Shown piece after piece: positions 8,744-18,936 of a DNA stretch of 64,000 bases (positions are counted from its first letter, which is position 1; each line of letters opens with the position of its first letter). The notes beneath the pieces were generated by a model. The model was not told where the DNA came from, searched no databases, and worked only from the letters and a program-made list of their open reading frames with translations. Position numbers and translations under genes: made by a program. Origin of the DNA: Verrucomicrobia bacterium SCGC AAA164-E04 (GTDB taxonomy: Bacteria; Verrucomicrobiota; Verrucomicrobiia; Limisphaerales; AAA164-E04); NCBI GenBank assembly GCA_000383715.1, contig KB911950.1, positions 151,228 to 215,227 on the forward strand, read 5' to 3'.

Positions 8744-10672
8744 ATGATGAAAATTTCTCATCTGCGCACGCTATGTTGTTTGCAAGCAGCTTGCTTGTTT
8801 TTTTGTTTCTCAGGGGATGCTGCTGGCTCCGCGCAGGGAAGTGCTCTGCTCAAGACAGATATTCTCGGGGTTTTTGCGCATCCAGATGATGAAACAGGCG
8901 TGGCCTCAACCCTGGCTCACTATGCGCTGGGTGAGGGGAAAACGATTGTAAACACCTACTGCACTCGCGGTGAGGGCGGGGGCAACATGGTCGGTAATCA
9001 ATACGGTCCATCGCTTGGCGTCCTGCGGGAAATTGAGTTACGCGATTGCCTGACTCAGCTGGGTGTAAGGCATTGGTATTTTCTGGAGCAGGTTGATTTT
9101 GCATATACCGAAAGTATCTGGGCTACTTTGAAACGTTGGAACAAAGAGGAAGCTCTCGAGAGACTGGTGCGGATCATACGCAACCATCGGCCTGAAATTC
9201 TCGTGACCATGAACCCTGCTCCTCGGCCCGGGCAACATGGCCATCATCAGGCTGCCGGTGTGCTGGCAACCGAAGCCTTTCGACTGGCGGCTGATCCCTC
9301 TGCATTTCCAAAACAAATCGAACGCGAAGGCATACATCCCTGGCAAGTGCGCAAATTGTATTACGGAGGTTCCATGGGGGATCATCAAGCTGTGATCGAA
9401 TCCACCACCGCCATCCAGGACGGTCTCTCGGCGGGTCAAGTGGCAGGTGAGGCTCTTTCGAATCATCGTTCCCAGGGTTTTGCCCGCATGAAGGGAGCGA
9501 TATGGCTTCAACGGCCACTGACTTTTTCACTCGTTCATTCAGTCGTTCCGTTCATGATTGAAGAAAGGGATTTGTTCAGGGGCTTGCCGTTCAAGAGTGA
9601 TGACTTGACGCCGCCGCTGATTTTATCACCAGCAACCAAGCTTCTGCGCGCTGCCCCTTTGAAACTTCGGTTTGTGACGCGTCCGGGGATTGAGCGTTAC
9701 AAGGCATGGGCACGGGAGCAGTTCATTGCACATCTTTCCCAGCAATTCGATCCGGATGTTCCTTTAGTGGCAGGTGAATGGAATGATGTAGTTTTAGCAA
9801 TAGGTAATCCAGGCAAGGACCACGTCGAAGGTGAAGTGAGGTTTCACTTGCCGAAGGACTGGCGTGTTGATCCCGTCGTTTTACCTTATTCGCTCAAGGG
9901 GCATCTCGACATTGAAACATCGGTCAGAGTGAAACCTCCAGCAGGCTTTCCAGCGGATGGAAGCATCCGTATGAGGTCCGAAGTAAACGGAATTTCCGTC
10001 ACCACAGAGGCCAATCTTCACCCTGTCCCCAGGGGGGAAATATCGAGGATGCCCGATGGAGGTCTGGATTGGGATAGTCCTTTCTGGGCCAGAGTAAAGC
10101 CACTGCGTATTCTACCCGAACACAAGATTCAAGGGAAAGCAGACGGTCCACAGGACAGCAGCGCTCTGGTGAAGTTGGCTCACGACCGAGCCTTTGTTTA
10201 CATCGAAGCTGATGTCATGGATGATCGAGTTGTTTCGAATATCGAACCCAATGATATCCGGGGGCACTGGCGGAGTGATTCAGTGGAGGTTTGCCTGGAT
10301 CCGGTGGGGGGGGCTGAGGATAGTTTTTCAACATTCAAAATAGGGATCTTTCCCTTTGATACCGTCGGGCAGGTGCGAGCCGCTCGCGACGCTGATGCCA
10401 ATCAGGGGCCTGTCGAAGAAACCGCACCGGGAACTGAACTCATTTCACTGCGAACAGATCATGGTTATTTGATCAGGGTGAAAATTCCGTTCAATGAGAT
10501 CGGAGATGACATTGTCTCCGGCAGTCGTCTGGGTTTTAATATCATCATCTACGATGGGGATAAAACGGATGCTGAGCCTGGTGAAAATATCAATGAATCG
10601 CGACTGGCCTGGGCTCCTCGGTCTGGCGTGCAGGGGCGGCCTGAAGATTGGGGTCGGGTCGACCTCGAGTAA
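8744..10672 (+). CDS. Secreted PIG-L family deacetylase with C-terminal CBM9/DOMON-like carbohydrate-binding domain
   Basis: GVFAHPDDETGVASTLAHYA and PGQHGHHQAAG motifs of PIG-L/LmbE; C-terminal DSPFWARVKPLRIL...FVYIEADVMDD...WRSDSVEVCLDP resembles CBM9. ATG at 8744 preferred over ORF-track start 8666. Confidence 0.85.
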   Translation: MMKISHLRTLCCLQAACLFFCFSGDAAGSAQGSALLKTDILGVFAHPDDETGVASTLAHYALGEGKTIVNTYCTRGEGGGNMVGNQYGPSLGVLREIELRDCLTQLGVRHWYFLEQVDFAYTESIWATLKRWNKEEALERLVRIIRNHRPEILVTMNPAPRPGQHGHHQAAGVLATEAFRLAADPSAFPKQIEREGIHPWQVRKLYYGGSMGDHQAVIESTTAIQDGLSAGQVAGEALSNHRSQGFARMKGAIWLQRPLTFSLVHSVVPFMIEERDLFRGLPFKSDDLTPPLILSPATKLLRAAPLKLRFVTRPGIERYKAWAREQFIAHLSQQFDPDVPLVAGEWNDVVLAIGNPGKDHVEGEVRFHLPKDWRVDPVVLPYSLKGHLDIETSVRVKPPAGFPADGSIRMRSEVNGISVTTEANLHPVPRGEISRMPDGGLDWDSPFWARVKPLRILPEHKIQGKADGPQDSSALVKLAHDRAFVYIEADVMDDRVVSNIEPNDIRGHWRSDSVEVCLDPVGGAEDSFSTFKIGIFPFDTVGQVRAARDADANQGPVEETAPGTELISLRTDHGYLIRVKIPFNEIGDDIVSGSRLGFNIIIYDGDKTDAEPGENINESRLAWAPRSGVQGRPEDWGRVDLE

Positions 10673-10689
10673 CTGCTTTCAATCCAACC

Positions 10690-11502
10690 ATGTTGCGGCT
10701 TCACAATATCAATGATACAGAGTGCCCTGAATTGGCTCCGTATCGTTCCATGCGCAAAATGAGCGACCAGCTGGGTCAAGGGCTTTTTGTGGCTGAGGGG
10801 CTAAAGGTCGTCACTCGTCTGCTGGAAACGGACCTTAACATTCACTCACTGCTGCTTACTCAACACTGGTTCGACTCACTGAGAGAAAAACTTGAGAAGC
10901 GTCAGGAATCCATGGATGTTTTTATCACGGATAAAAAAGGAATCGAAAAACTGACCGGTTTCGGTTGCTTTCAGGCTATCAAAGCCGTTGCAAATGTCCC
11001 GGCTTCTCCTGATCTCGGCGCGCTTTTTCAATCTTCCATTCCTCCTCGTTTTTTTGTTGCCATTGACGGGCTTAGCAGTGCTGAAAATGTGGGAGCACTG
11101 GTTCGTAGCGCCGTCGGATTTGGTGCTCAAGCGATCATTGTCGGGCAAAATTCCTGCAGTCCCTACATTCGGCGAGCGGTGCATGCCAGTATGGGAACGG
11201 TCTTTAAAATACCTGTGTTTCATTCCAGTAATTTGACAGAAACTCTTGATTTCCTGCGTCAGAAGAGGGTCAGGATCGTTGCAGCTCATCCTCACACGGA
11301 TAAAGTGGCATTGCATCAAGCAAATTTCAATCAGGACGTCTGCGTGATTCTTGGAAGCGAGGGGGATGGGCTTTCAGAAGAAATCCTGGCCTGCTGTGAT
11401 GACCAGGTGTTGATTCCGATGGCTCATGATACGGATTCGCTGAACGTGGCGAGTGCCGCTTCTGTTTTCTTTTACGAGGTGATGCGGCAGAGAATCTCCT
11501 GA
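10690..11502 (+). CDS. TrmH/SpoU-family RNA methyltransferase
   Basis: GLSSAENVGALVRSAVGFGAQAIIV, ILGSEGDGLSEEIL, IPMAHDTDSLNVASAASVFFYEV (SPOUT motifs 1-3). Confidence 0.92.
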   Translation: MLRLHNINDTECPELAPYRSMRKMSDQLGQGLFVAEGLKVVTRLLETDLNIHSLLLTQHWFDSLREKLEKRQESMDVFITDKKGIEKLTGFGCFQAIKAVANVPASPDLGALFQSSIPPRFFVAIDGLSSAENVGALVRSAVGFGAQAIIVGQNSCSPYIRRAVHASMGTVFKIPVFHSSNLTETLDFLRQKRVRIVAAHPHTDKVALHQANFNQDVCVILGSEGDGLSEEILACCDDQVLIPMAHDTDSLNVASAASVFFYEVMRQRIS

Positions 11503-11669
11503 TCAAATTTGACTGCTGTCACTTCCTGAAGCCAGTCTTGACGTCGATTTGAATTTTTAGTGACGGAAGTTGCAAATTGGTAGTTTCCGCGTTATCTCTA
11601 AGTGGAAATTAAGCTCATTTCATGCCTGGTTTGAGACCAGCAGATAACCTGATTTATTAAATTTTTCTT

Positions 11670-12356
11670 ATGTTTTGGATCGTTCTCATTGGAACTTTGG
11701 TGATTGGATTTTGGGCGCAGGTCAAGGTCAAACGCTGTTTTGCACACTACAGCCAAATTCGGGCACACAACGGCTATAGCGGGGGCGAGGTTGCCGCCCA
11801 GATCCTTCGGTCTGCTGGGATACATGATGTCGGTATACATGTCCAACGCGGACAGCTCAACGATCATTACGATCCTATTCGCAAACGGCTGGTTCTTTCT
11901 GATCAAAATTACCACGGCACATCCATTTCTGCGATTGCTGTTGCAGCCCATGAATGCGGTCATGCCTTGCAGCACCAACAGTCCTATGGCCCTCTCAAGT
12001 TTAGGATGGCATCTGTTGGGATCACCTCTCTTGCCAATGGCATGCTTACCTGGATCATGATTGGCGGGTTATTCCTTGGTTTAATCCCGTTTCAAATCGC
12101 GCTGCCAATACTGGCTCTATGCTGGGGAGTCATTATGGCTTTCAATCTGGTCACGCTTCCCGTTGAATTCGATGCCTCTCGAAGGGCTAAAGTGGTCCTC
12201 AACCAAATGGGTTTTACATCTACATCCACTGAAGATGAAGGCGTTTCCAAGGTGCTCAACGCGGCTGCGTTTACTTATGTAGCAGCCTTTGTTTCCAGTT
12301 TGGGTTGGTTTCTTTACTACATCCTTCCTTTCGTGACGGGCGGTAGCGACGATTAA
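11670..12356 (+). CDS. YugP-like membrane zinc metallopeptidase
   Basis: HYDPIRKRLVLSD and AVAAHECGHALQHQ (HExxH); several TM segments. Confidence 0.9.
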   Translation: MFWIVLIGTLVIGFWAQVKVKRCFAHYSQIRAHNGYSGGEVAAQILRSAGIHDVGIHVQRGQLNDHYDPIRKRLVLSDQNYHGTSISAIAVAAHECGHALQHQQSYGPLKFRMASVGITSLANGMLTWIMIGGLFLGLIPFQIALPILALCWGVIMAFNLVTLPVEFDASRRAKVVLNQMGFTSTSTEDEGVSKVLNAAAFTYVAAFVSSLGWFLYYILPFVTGGSDD

Positions 12357-12383
12357 GCAGCAATTTAACAGTCACTAGACACC

Positions 12384-13490
12384 ATGTCCTGGTCCTTCAG
12401 AATTTTCCAGATTGCAGGCGTAGGCGTTTATTTACATGTAACCTTCATCCTTTTATTGGCGGTTGTTGGTTTCGCTGAGGTGAGTGCCTCGGACTCCGTT
12501 CTTACGGCATTCATCGGTATCTTCTCCTTCCTTGCTCTGTTTGCATGCGTGCTGGCGCATGAATTCGGTCACATCCTGATGGCACGCCATTTTGGAGTTG
12601 GGACCCGTGATGTCACGCTGCTGCCCATAGGTGGAGTCGCCCGTCTGGAAAAAATTCCAGAGAAACCTTCTCAGGAATTATGGGTAGCTCTGGCCGGCCC
12701 TGCCGTCAACGTCGTGATTGTCTGTCTGCTATTCATCTGGATTCTATTGGTAGAGGGAGTAAGCGCAGATTTTCAAGCTATCTTCGCTCACGGGGAGGGC
12801 GTCAATCTAATGACGGTCAATCTGATCATGATAGGATTCAATCTACTACCGGCGTTCCCCATGGATGGGGGGAGGGTCCTGAGGGCTTTTCTGGCATCAC
12901 GGATGGATTATGCAAAAGCCACACGGATTGCTGCTTCATTGGGGCGTTTGATGGCCCTTCTTTTCGTTTTTGCTGGTTTATTCTGGGTCAAGAATCCATT
13001 TCTTATCTTCATTGCACTTGTGGTTTGGTTTGGTGCCGGGCAAGAAGCACGATGGGCTGTTTCGAAGCATCAACGGCAGGGAAATACAGTCAGACATTTC
13101 ATGATACGCGACTTTTACACAGCTCACACCACCTGCACCTTGCTGCAAATAGCTGATCGGATTCTTGCGGGCAAGCAGACTGAGTTTCCAGTGACGAATG
13201 ATCGTGATGAATTGGTGGGAATGATAGGAATTCACAATGTTCTCGATGGATTAAAAAATCATCCATCATCCACGCATGTCGATACCATCATGGCAACCGA
13301 ACTCAAAACAGTAGAGGTAAATCATTCTTTGGAGTCAATCATGACCCAATACCAGAGGCATCCGGGCATGCTCCTGCCTGTGCTGGATCAGACTCGGCTT
13401 GTCGGCTTGTTGCCGCTGGGAAACATTTCTGACCTGAGCTTAGTTCGTCGCGTATTCGTGGAGGAGCTTGCCCTGTTAAATCTGCGATAA
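12384..13490 (+). CDS. Site-2-protease-type M50 metalloprotease with C-terminal CBS domains
   Basis: LAHEFGHILMARHFGV (HExxH), NLLPAFPMDGGRVLRA, CBS-like C-terminus. Confidence 0.92.
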   Translation: MSWSFRIFQIAGVGVYLHVTFILLLAVVGFAEVSASDSVLTAFIGIFSFLALFACVLAHEFGHILMARHFGVGTRDVTLLPIGGVARLEKIPEKPSQELWVALAGPAVNVVIVCLLFIWILLVEGVSADFQAIFAHGEGVNLMTVNLIMIGFNLLPAFPMDGGRVLRAFLASRMDYAKATRIAASLGRLMALLFVFAGLFWVKNPFLIFIALVVWFGAGQEARWAVSKHQRQGNTVRHFMIRDFYTAHTTCTLLQIADRILAGKQTEFPVTNDRDELVGMIGIHNVLDGLKNHPSSTHVDTIMATELKTVEVNHSLESIMTQYQRHPGMLLPVLDQTRLVGLLPLGNISDLSLVRRVFVEELALLNLR

Positions 13491-13608
13491 ATTCCCGTTG
13501 ATTAATGGTGATTGATATCGGCAAACTTAAACTGTGAATAAGAAGCATTCTAAATCATGTCCGCTTTCTTCTTTCCCCCGATTAAATCCAGGGGGAATCA
13601 GTAAAAAT

Positions 13609-14712
13609 ATGAAAGTTGCTGATCTTATTGATGAAACATTTCTAGCATACAATGGGGGGCGCTTAAGAGAAGCTGCTCGACTTTTGACGGACAAAATGTT
13701 GCCTGAAAATGGTTACGTTGGGATGAGTCTTACAGGGGCATTGACACCGGCCGGATTGGGGAAGTCCTGCCTGATTCCATGGATGAAGGCTGGTTTCGTT
13801 GACTGGGTAGTATCCACAGGAGCCAATTTATATCATGATCTTCACTACGGTCTGGACCTTTCCCTTCATCAAGGATCACCGTTTTTAGACGATGTGGACT
13901 TGCACCAACATGGCGTGATTCGCATCTACGATGTGATTTTTGATTATAATGTTCTTCTCGATACCGATGCCTTTGTGAGAAGTGTCATTCAAGGGCCGGA
14001 GTTTCAACGTTCTCTTGGAACAGACGAATTTCATTATCTGCTGGGCAAGTATGTTGATGCCAGAGCCAAGGCATTGAATCTGAAGGATACATCTGTGCTG
14101 GCCACAGCTTACAGGTATGGGATTCCGATTTTTACAAGCAGTCCGGGAGACAGTTCGATCGGAATGAACGTGGCGGCCATGTCGTTACGAGACCTGGCTG
14201 TTAGTTTCGATACAAACCGCGATGTCAATCAGACCGCGTCCATTGTTTATGCAGCGAAATCGACAGGTCATACATCTTCCGTTTTTATTTTAGGAGGTGG
14301 GTCTCCAAAGAATTTCATGTTGCAGACTGAACCTCAGATTCAGGAAATCATGGGGATTGAAGAGAAAGGGCATGATTACTTTCTTCAATGTACAGATGCT
14401 CGGCCTGATACAGGCGGCCTGAGTGGGGCGACTCCTGCAGAGGCGGTGAGCTGGGGGAAAGTGGACCCGGCGACGCTGCCTGACTGTGTCGTGGCCTATG
14501 TGGATACAACGGTCTCGCTGCCACTGCTCACTGCTTATTGCCTTTCCAGAAGTCCAAGGAGAAAACATAAGCGGCTCTATAACCATCGTGATAGCATGTT
14601 GAATACGTTGAAATCTGCGTATCTGAAAGTGGGATCTGTATCCAAAACAAGCATCGGAAGGAAAGGGGTCCAAAAAGCCAATGACATTGGGAAGAAACAC
14701 AAAGCCAAATAA
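13609..14712 (+). CDS. Deoxyhypusine-synthase-like protein (possible homospermidine/spermidine synthase)
   Basis: [55 protein letters not shown] (catalytic-Lys region of DHS family). ORF-track start 13534 is a GTG; ATG at 13609 preferred. Confidence 0.88.
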   Translation: MKVADLIDETFLAYNGGRLREAARLLTDKMLPENGYVGMSLTGALTPAGLGKSCLIPWMKAGFVDWVVSTGANLYHDLHYGLDLSLHQGSPFLDDVDLHQHGVIRIYDVIFDYNVLLDTDAFVRSVIQGPEFQRSLGTDEFHYLLGKYVDARAKALNLKDTSVLATAYRYGIPIFTSSPGDSSIGMNVAAMSLRDLAVSFDTNRDVNQTASIVYAAKSTGHTSSVFILGGGSPKNFMLQTEPQIQEIMGIEEKGHDYFLQCTDARPDTGGLSGATPAEAVSWGKVDPATLPDCVVAYVDTTVSLPLLTAYCLSRSPRRKHKRLYNHRDSMLNTLKSAYLKVGSVSKTSIGRKGVQKANDIGKKHKAK

Positions 14713-14779
14713 AAGGTTGGCAGCGTTTTTTCCGGGATTTACTTTCCTCTCATCACCCAAGTCAAACGATCTTCTCAAT

Positions 14780-15538
14780 ATGAATACACGCATCTTTTCT
14801 TTTCTCTTTTTATTCGTGTCGCTTCTGGTGGCTGCCGAAGAAACCCGTTCATTGCGGATCATGACCTACAATATTCATCACGCCGAAGGGGTGGACGGGA
14901 AAGTGGACTACGAACGCATCGCAGCCATTATCCGTAAAGCCGACCCTCACATCGTTGCCTTGCAGGAAGTTGATCGTGAGACCTCACGCACCCAGCAGGT
15001 GGATCAAGCCAAGCGACTGGCCGATCTCTTGAACTATCAGGTTGTTTTTGGAAAGGCGTTGAATTTTCAAGGAGGCGCCTATGGGCTCGCCATCATGGCC
15101 CGCGGGAACATCCATTCAAAATGCACGTTCGCCCTTCCTTATCGCATCGGTCAAGAGCCACGGATCGTGCTGGAAGCAAAGATTGAATTAGGCGACGATT
15201 GGCCTTTGATTCAGTTATTCAACGCTCATCTCTGTCATTTAAGCGCCGAGACTCGTTTGGAGCAGGTTCAGCGCATGATTCAGATCATCCCCAAGTATAC
15301 AGAGAACCTCACGCTGCTTGCGGGTGACTTTAATGCACGGCCCCAGACCGCACCCATGGATTTACTCTGGAAACAAGGATGGAATGATTGTCTTGAAACC
15401 CATGACGGGATCGATTACCTGCTTTCATCACCCGGCGCCAAGGTCCAGCTCAAATCATCTCGCATCATACAGGCTCCTTCAGCTTCGGATCATAATCCAG
15501 TTTTTGCCGAGCTGATTTTGAACGAAGATTTCAAATAG
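14780..15538 (+). CDS. Secreted endonuclease/exonuclease/phosphatase family protein
   Basis: RIMTYNIHHAEGVDG, IVALQEVDRETSRT, LAGDFNARP, SDHNPVFAEL. ATG at 14780 gives a signal peptide. Confidence 0.9.
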   Translation: MNTRIFSFLFLFVSLLVAAEETRSLRIMTYNIHHAEGVDGKVDYERIAAIIRKADPHIVALQEVDRETSRTQQVDQAKRLADLLNYQVVFGKALNFQGGAYGLAIMARGNIHSKCTFALPYRIGQEPRIVLEAKIELGDDWPLIQLFNAHLCHLSAETRLEQVQRMIQIIPKYTENLTLLAGDFNARPQTAPMDLLWKQGWNDCLETHDGIDYLLSSPGAKVQLKSSRIIQAPSASDHNPVFAELILNEDFK

Positions 15539-16023
15539 AGGCGGATTTCAGAGGAGAGCATTCGAGTGCGTTGGGTAATTTGTTCAATATGAAAAGTCGT
15601 TGATTTCAATCAATACACCTCCAGTAAGACCAGCCGCTCAACTGACAAACAACCACGCCTTACAATCTGTTTTTGGAAAAATGCTGCTCCTTCTCAATGA
15701 TTTGCGTTGGTCGAATCACCTTTGATTATTAATGCAATAAATCTACCCTCAAAAACGGAGTATCATCATTCAATCACTCTCGTTTCATCAATGTTTCCCA
15801 GAAATAATAGTTGCCTTCAGGAAGAGGTATCAGAATTGCCAGTATTTGGATCTCACCTTGTTACGGTTTAGGCAACGACCGAATTAGGAAGAAATAAACT
15901 TTTATAACTCAGCTGATTTTTTCGCTGGTGGATTTGTGCCTCTCAAACAATGTAATTGCTTGAGCTTCATAAGTGATCCCAATTGTTCATTTACATGCAG
16001 GACCCCAAGTTTAATCAAACGGT

Positions 16024-18936
16024 CTACGAGTGGGTTTGGACCAAGTCGGTCAGATCCTTCTCTGCACATTTAATTTCGCGCTGGATAACTTTGATCAACA
16101 CCTCCAAATCTTGCTCTTTGAGATCTTTGGCAGAATATTCAAGTTCAGCAGTCAATTCTGCAAGTTCCTGAAGTCCGTTCATGCGGCAAATACTTTTCAT
16201 GCTGTGTCCAAATCTGGAAATGGCCTCCCGCGCATCAGTTTCAAAAAATTGTTCCAGTTCCTGACGTTTGCTTGGCAGCATTTTGATCAGTGCTTGAGTC
16301 AGAGTCAGTGCAGCCTCCAAGCTTAGCTCACTGCAGAGTTTTTTAAATGCAGACTCTGCATCCAATGGATATTTATTGGTTTGATTTGAGTTTAAGTTTG
16401 ACTTCGATACTCCTGGTTTTTCGTTTTTAAGTGCGGCTTTCAGAGTGTCGATGACATCCTTTTTATAAACGGGTTTGCTGATGTAGTTGTTCATACCCGC
16501 CTCCAGGCACTTTTCACGATCTCCTTTAAGCGCAAAAGCGGTAATTGCGATGATGTAAGGGTTTTTAACCAATAAACCTTTCGAGTAGAGCTTTCGGATT
16601 TCTCGCGTGGCCTCCATTCCGTCCATGACCGGCATCTGGCAGTCCATCAACAACACATCGTAAACCTTTTTCTTCACTGCCTCCACCGCCTCTAATCCGT
16701 TTCTTGCAATATCAGGAATAATACCCAGACGCTTCAGCAATATAGTCATTTGCTGAATATTAATCGGGTGATCTTCCACAAGCAAAACAATGATGCTTTT
16801 GTCAAAGGGTTTTGATTGTTTGGTAATGCCGCCTGATAGACTTTTCTGACTATCAGGAATTTCTGGAGCCCCCATTGCTCGATGTATTCCTCCTGAGGCC
16901 TCATAAGTTAGTGGGCGGTAAAGGATTTCGTAATAAAAAGGGTAATTCTGGTTCTTAGCGGCCTTTGATGTAGCTCGGGCGATGACGATGACTTGAAATG
17001 TTTCGTTTTGTTCCCTGGCTTGCTTGAAGATCTCCTCGATATTGCTCCCTTCTGAGTGAACCAGTAAATTCTCGGAGAGCATGAAATACTTGATTTCTTC
17101 CTTCATTTGAATGGCTTCCCGAAGGCAGTCAAACCCTTCTTTGGGGTTTTCAAAAGATCTGCATTTCATCCCTTTCGTTTTTAGATGGTTTTCAATCACT
17201 TCCCTCTCCATTGAGTCTGGTATGACCGTGATGGCTTTTTTATCAAAGATAGAGGATTCGGGCTTGGGTCGCTTCTTCGTATCAATCTCAAAAGGCACTT
17301 CCACTCTGAATCTGGTTCCTTGGCCATATGTGGACTCAACCTCAATCTTGCCATGCATCATATTGATCAACTGGCTGCAAATGGAAAGCCCCAGACCGGT
17401 TCCTTGCTGATTGTGACTGCCAAATCTTTCCAGCTGAGTGAATGGTTTAAAAATGTCATTCAAACGTTCCGAGGGAATTCCGATACCTGTATCCGAAACT
17501 TCGAAATACACGATGGGGGACTCCTCGGATGATTCGTCTGTTGTTCCAACTCTAACCTCAACTGAGCCTTCTTCGGTGAATTTGATGGCATTACCCACCA
17601 GATTGATAAGGATTTGGCGTAAGCGTGAACCATCTCCAATCCAATTGTTTGGTAATTCCGTATGCACCAAGATTTCAAAATCCAGTTTTTTCTTGGTCGC
17701 TGCAAAGGACATTAGCAAAACGACTTCATCAGTAAGTTTTCTCAATTCAAATGGCTTTACCTCAAGTTCGAATCGATCGGATTGGATTTTGGAAAGATCT
17801 AAGACATCATTGATGATTTTTACTAGCGATTCGGAGCTGACCCTGATCATTGATATATAATTTCGCTGATCTCTTTCGAGGTTGGTATCCATCAGGATTT
17901 CAAGCATGCCAATGATTCCGTTCATCGGTGTGCGAATCTCATGGCTCACAGTAGCCAGGAATTCACTCATGGCAGCATTGGCCAGCTCAGCCTTGACTTT
18001 GGCCGCATTCAACCTCTCCTCGGTAAGTTTTTGTGCGGTAATATCTGTTTCAACTGCAATAAAATTAGTCAATGTTGACTTTTTATCAAATATGGGTTGG
18101 ACCTCAATTTGAATCCAATACTTTTTTCCAGACTTCGAATAGTTGACGATTTCTACATTGAACCCCTCATGATTTTTGAGGCTTTCGTTCATTTGGGTTA
18201 CGGTTTCCTGATCTGTATCAGGTCCCTGAAGGAACCTTCCCGGGGGGATTCCCTTGACTTCGTCCAAATTGAATTCGGTGAGTTTCTCAAAACTTTTATT
18301 GACCCATTCAGTTTCTCCCCGATCGTTGGTGATGACCACGGCATTGTCAGTGCGGCTTGCCACGTGCGCCAGCTTCCTTGCTTCCGAGGCTTGTTTCTCC
18401 AACTCCTGCTGTGTCTTCAGCACCGTTCGGTTTTGTTCCTCGAGAGAATGGTTGGCTTCCTTGAGGGATGCTTTCTGCTGTGAAAGTTTGTTAACCAGAG
18501 CTTTGATCTCTCCACTTGCCATGCGCTCAGATTGAATTACGTTCAGCAAATCCAAAATCGGGTCATGCACGGCAAAATCTGCAAAATCAAGTTCAAGCGA
18601 AACTAGGTTGTCCGGTGATTGCACCCAAGGAGATGCGGCAAGAAAAAAACTCCCGTCAGGCATTTCTGTCAGTTGCCCACGAAGGGTCAAATCCTTTTCA
18701 ACTGACTTTAAAAGATACAGTTTTTTATCCAAATTCGGTAAGCTGAGATCAATGGGTAAAAACCTGCTTCGTTCTTTTACGAAGAGGCTGTTTACATTGA
18801 TTCCAAGCTTTAATTCGGGTAGTAATTTCCTGATTGAAGGACCTAAAGAAACGATTCGGTAATCCGAACCAAACCGAATGTTGAAAGGGAAAAATCTTTC
18901 CAGGACATCAAATGGAATGTTTGATTCACTCTTCAT
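16024..18936 (-). CDS. HNOBA-PAS-HisKA-HATPase-(degenerate REC)-REC-Hpt hybrid sensor histidine kinase
   Basis: N-terminus FPFNIRFGSDYRIVSLGPSIRKLLPEL...LRGQLTEMPDGSFFLAASPWV...LDFADFAVHDPILDLLNVIQSE fits HNOBA; H-box FLATVSHEIRTPMNGI; N-box NLVGNAIKFT; REC VYDVLLMDCQMPVMDG; Hpt-like RFGHSMKSICRMNG. ATG at 18936 overlaps upstream gene stop (ATGA). Confidence 0.93.
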   Translation of the reverse strand: MKSESNIPFDVLERFFPFNIRFGSDYRIVSLGPSIRKLLPELKLGINVNSLFVKERSRFLPIDLSLPNLDKKLYLLKSVEKDLTLRGQLTEMPDGSFFLAASPWVQSPDNLVSLELDFADFAVHDPILDLLNVIQSERMASGEIKALVNKLSQQKASLKEANHSLEEQNRTVLKTQQELEKQASEARKLAHVASRTDNAVVITNDRGETEWVNKSFEKLTEFNLDEVKGIPPGRFLQGPDTDQETVTQMNESLKNHEGFNVEIVNYSKSGKKYWIQIEVQPIFDKKSTLTNFIAVETDITAQKLTEERLNAAKVKAELANAAMSEFLATVSHEIRTPMNGIIGMLEILMDTNLERDQRNYISMIRVSSESLVKIINDVLDLSKIQSDRFELEVKPFELRKLTDEVVLLMSFAATKKKLDFEILVHTELPNNWIGDGSRLRQILINLVGNAIKFTEEGSVEVRVGTTDESSEESPIVYFEVSDTGIGIPSERLNDIFKPFTQLERFGSHNQQGTGLGLSICSQLINMMHGKIEVESTYGQGTRFRVEVPFEIDTKKRPKPESSIFDKKAITVIPDSMEREVIENHLKTKGMKCRSFENPKEGFDCLREAIQMKEEIKYFMLSENLLVHSEGSNIEEIFKQAREQNETFQVIVIARATSKAAKNQNYPFYYEILYRPLTYEASGGIHRAMGAPEIPDSQKSLSGGITKQSKPFDKSIIVLLVEDHPINIQQMTILLKRLGIIPDIARNGLEAVEAVKKKVYDVLLMDCQMPVMDGMEATREIRKLYSKGLLVKNPYIIAITAFALKGDREKCLEAGMNNYISKPVYKKDVIDTLKAALKNEKPGVSKSNLNSNQTNKYPLDAESAFKKLCSELSLEAALTLTQALIKMLPSKRQELEQFFETDAREAISRFGHSMKSICRMNGLQELAELTAELEYSAKDLKEQDLEVLIKVIQREIKCAEKDLTDLVQTHS

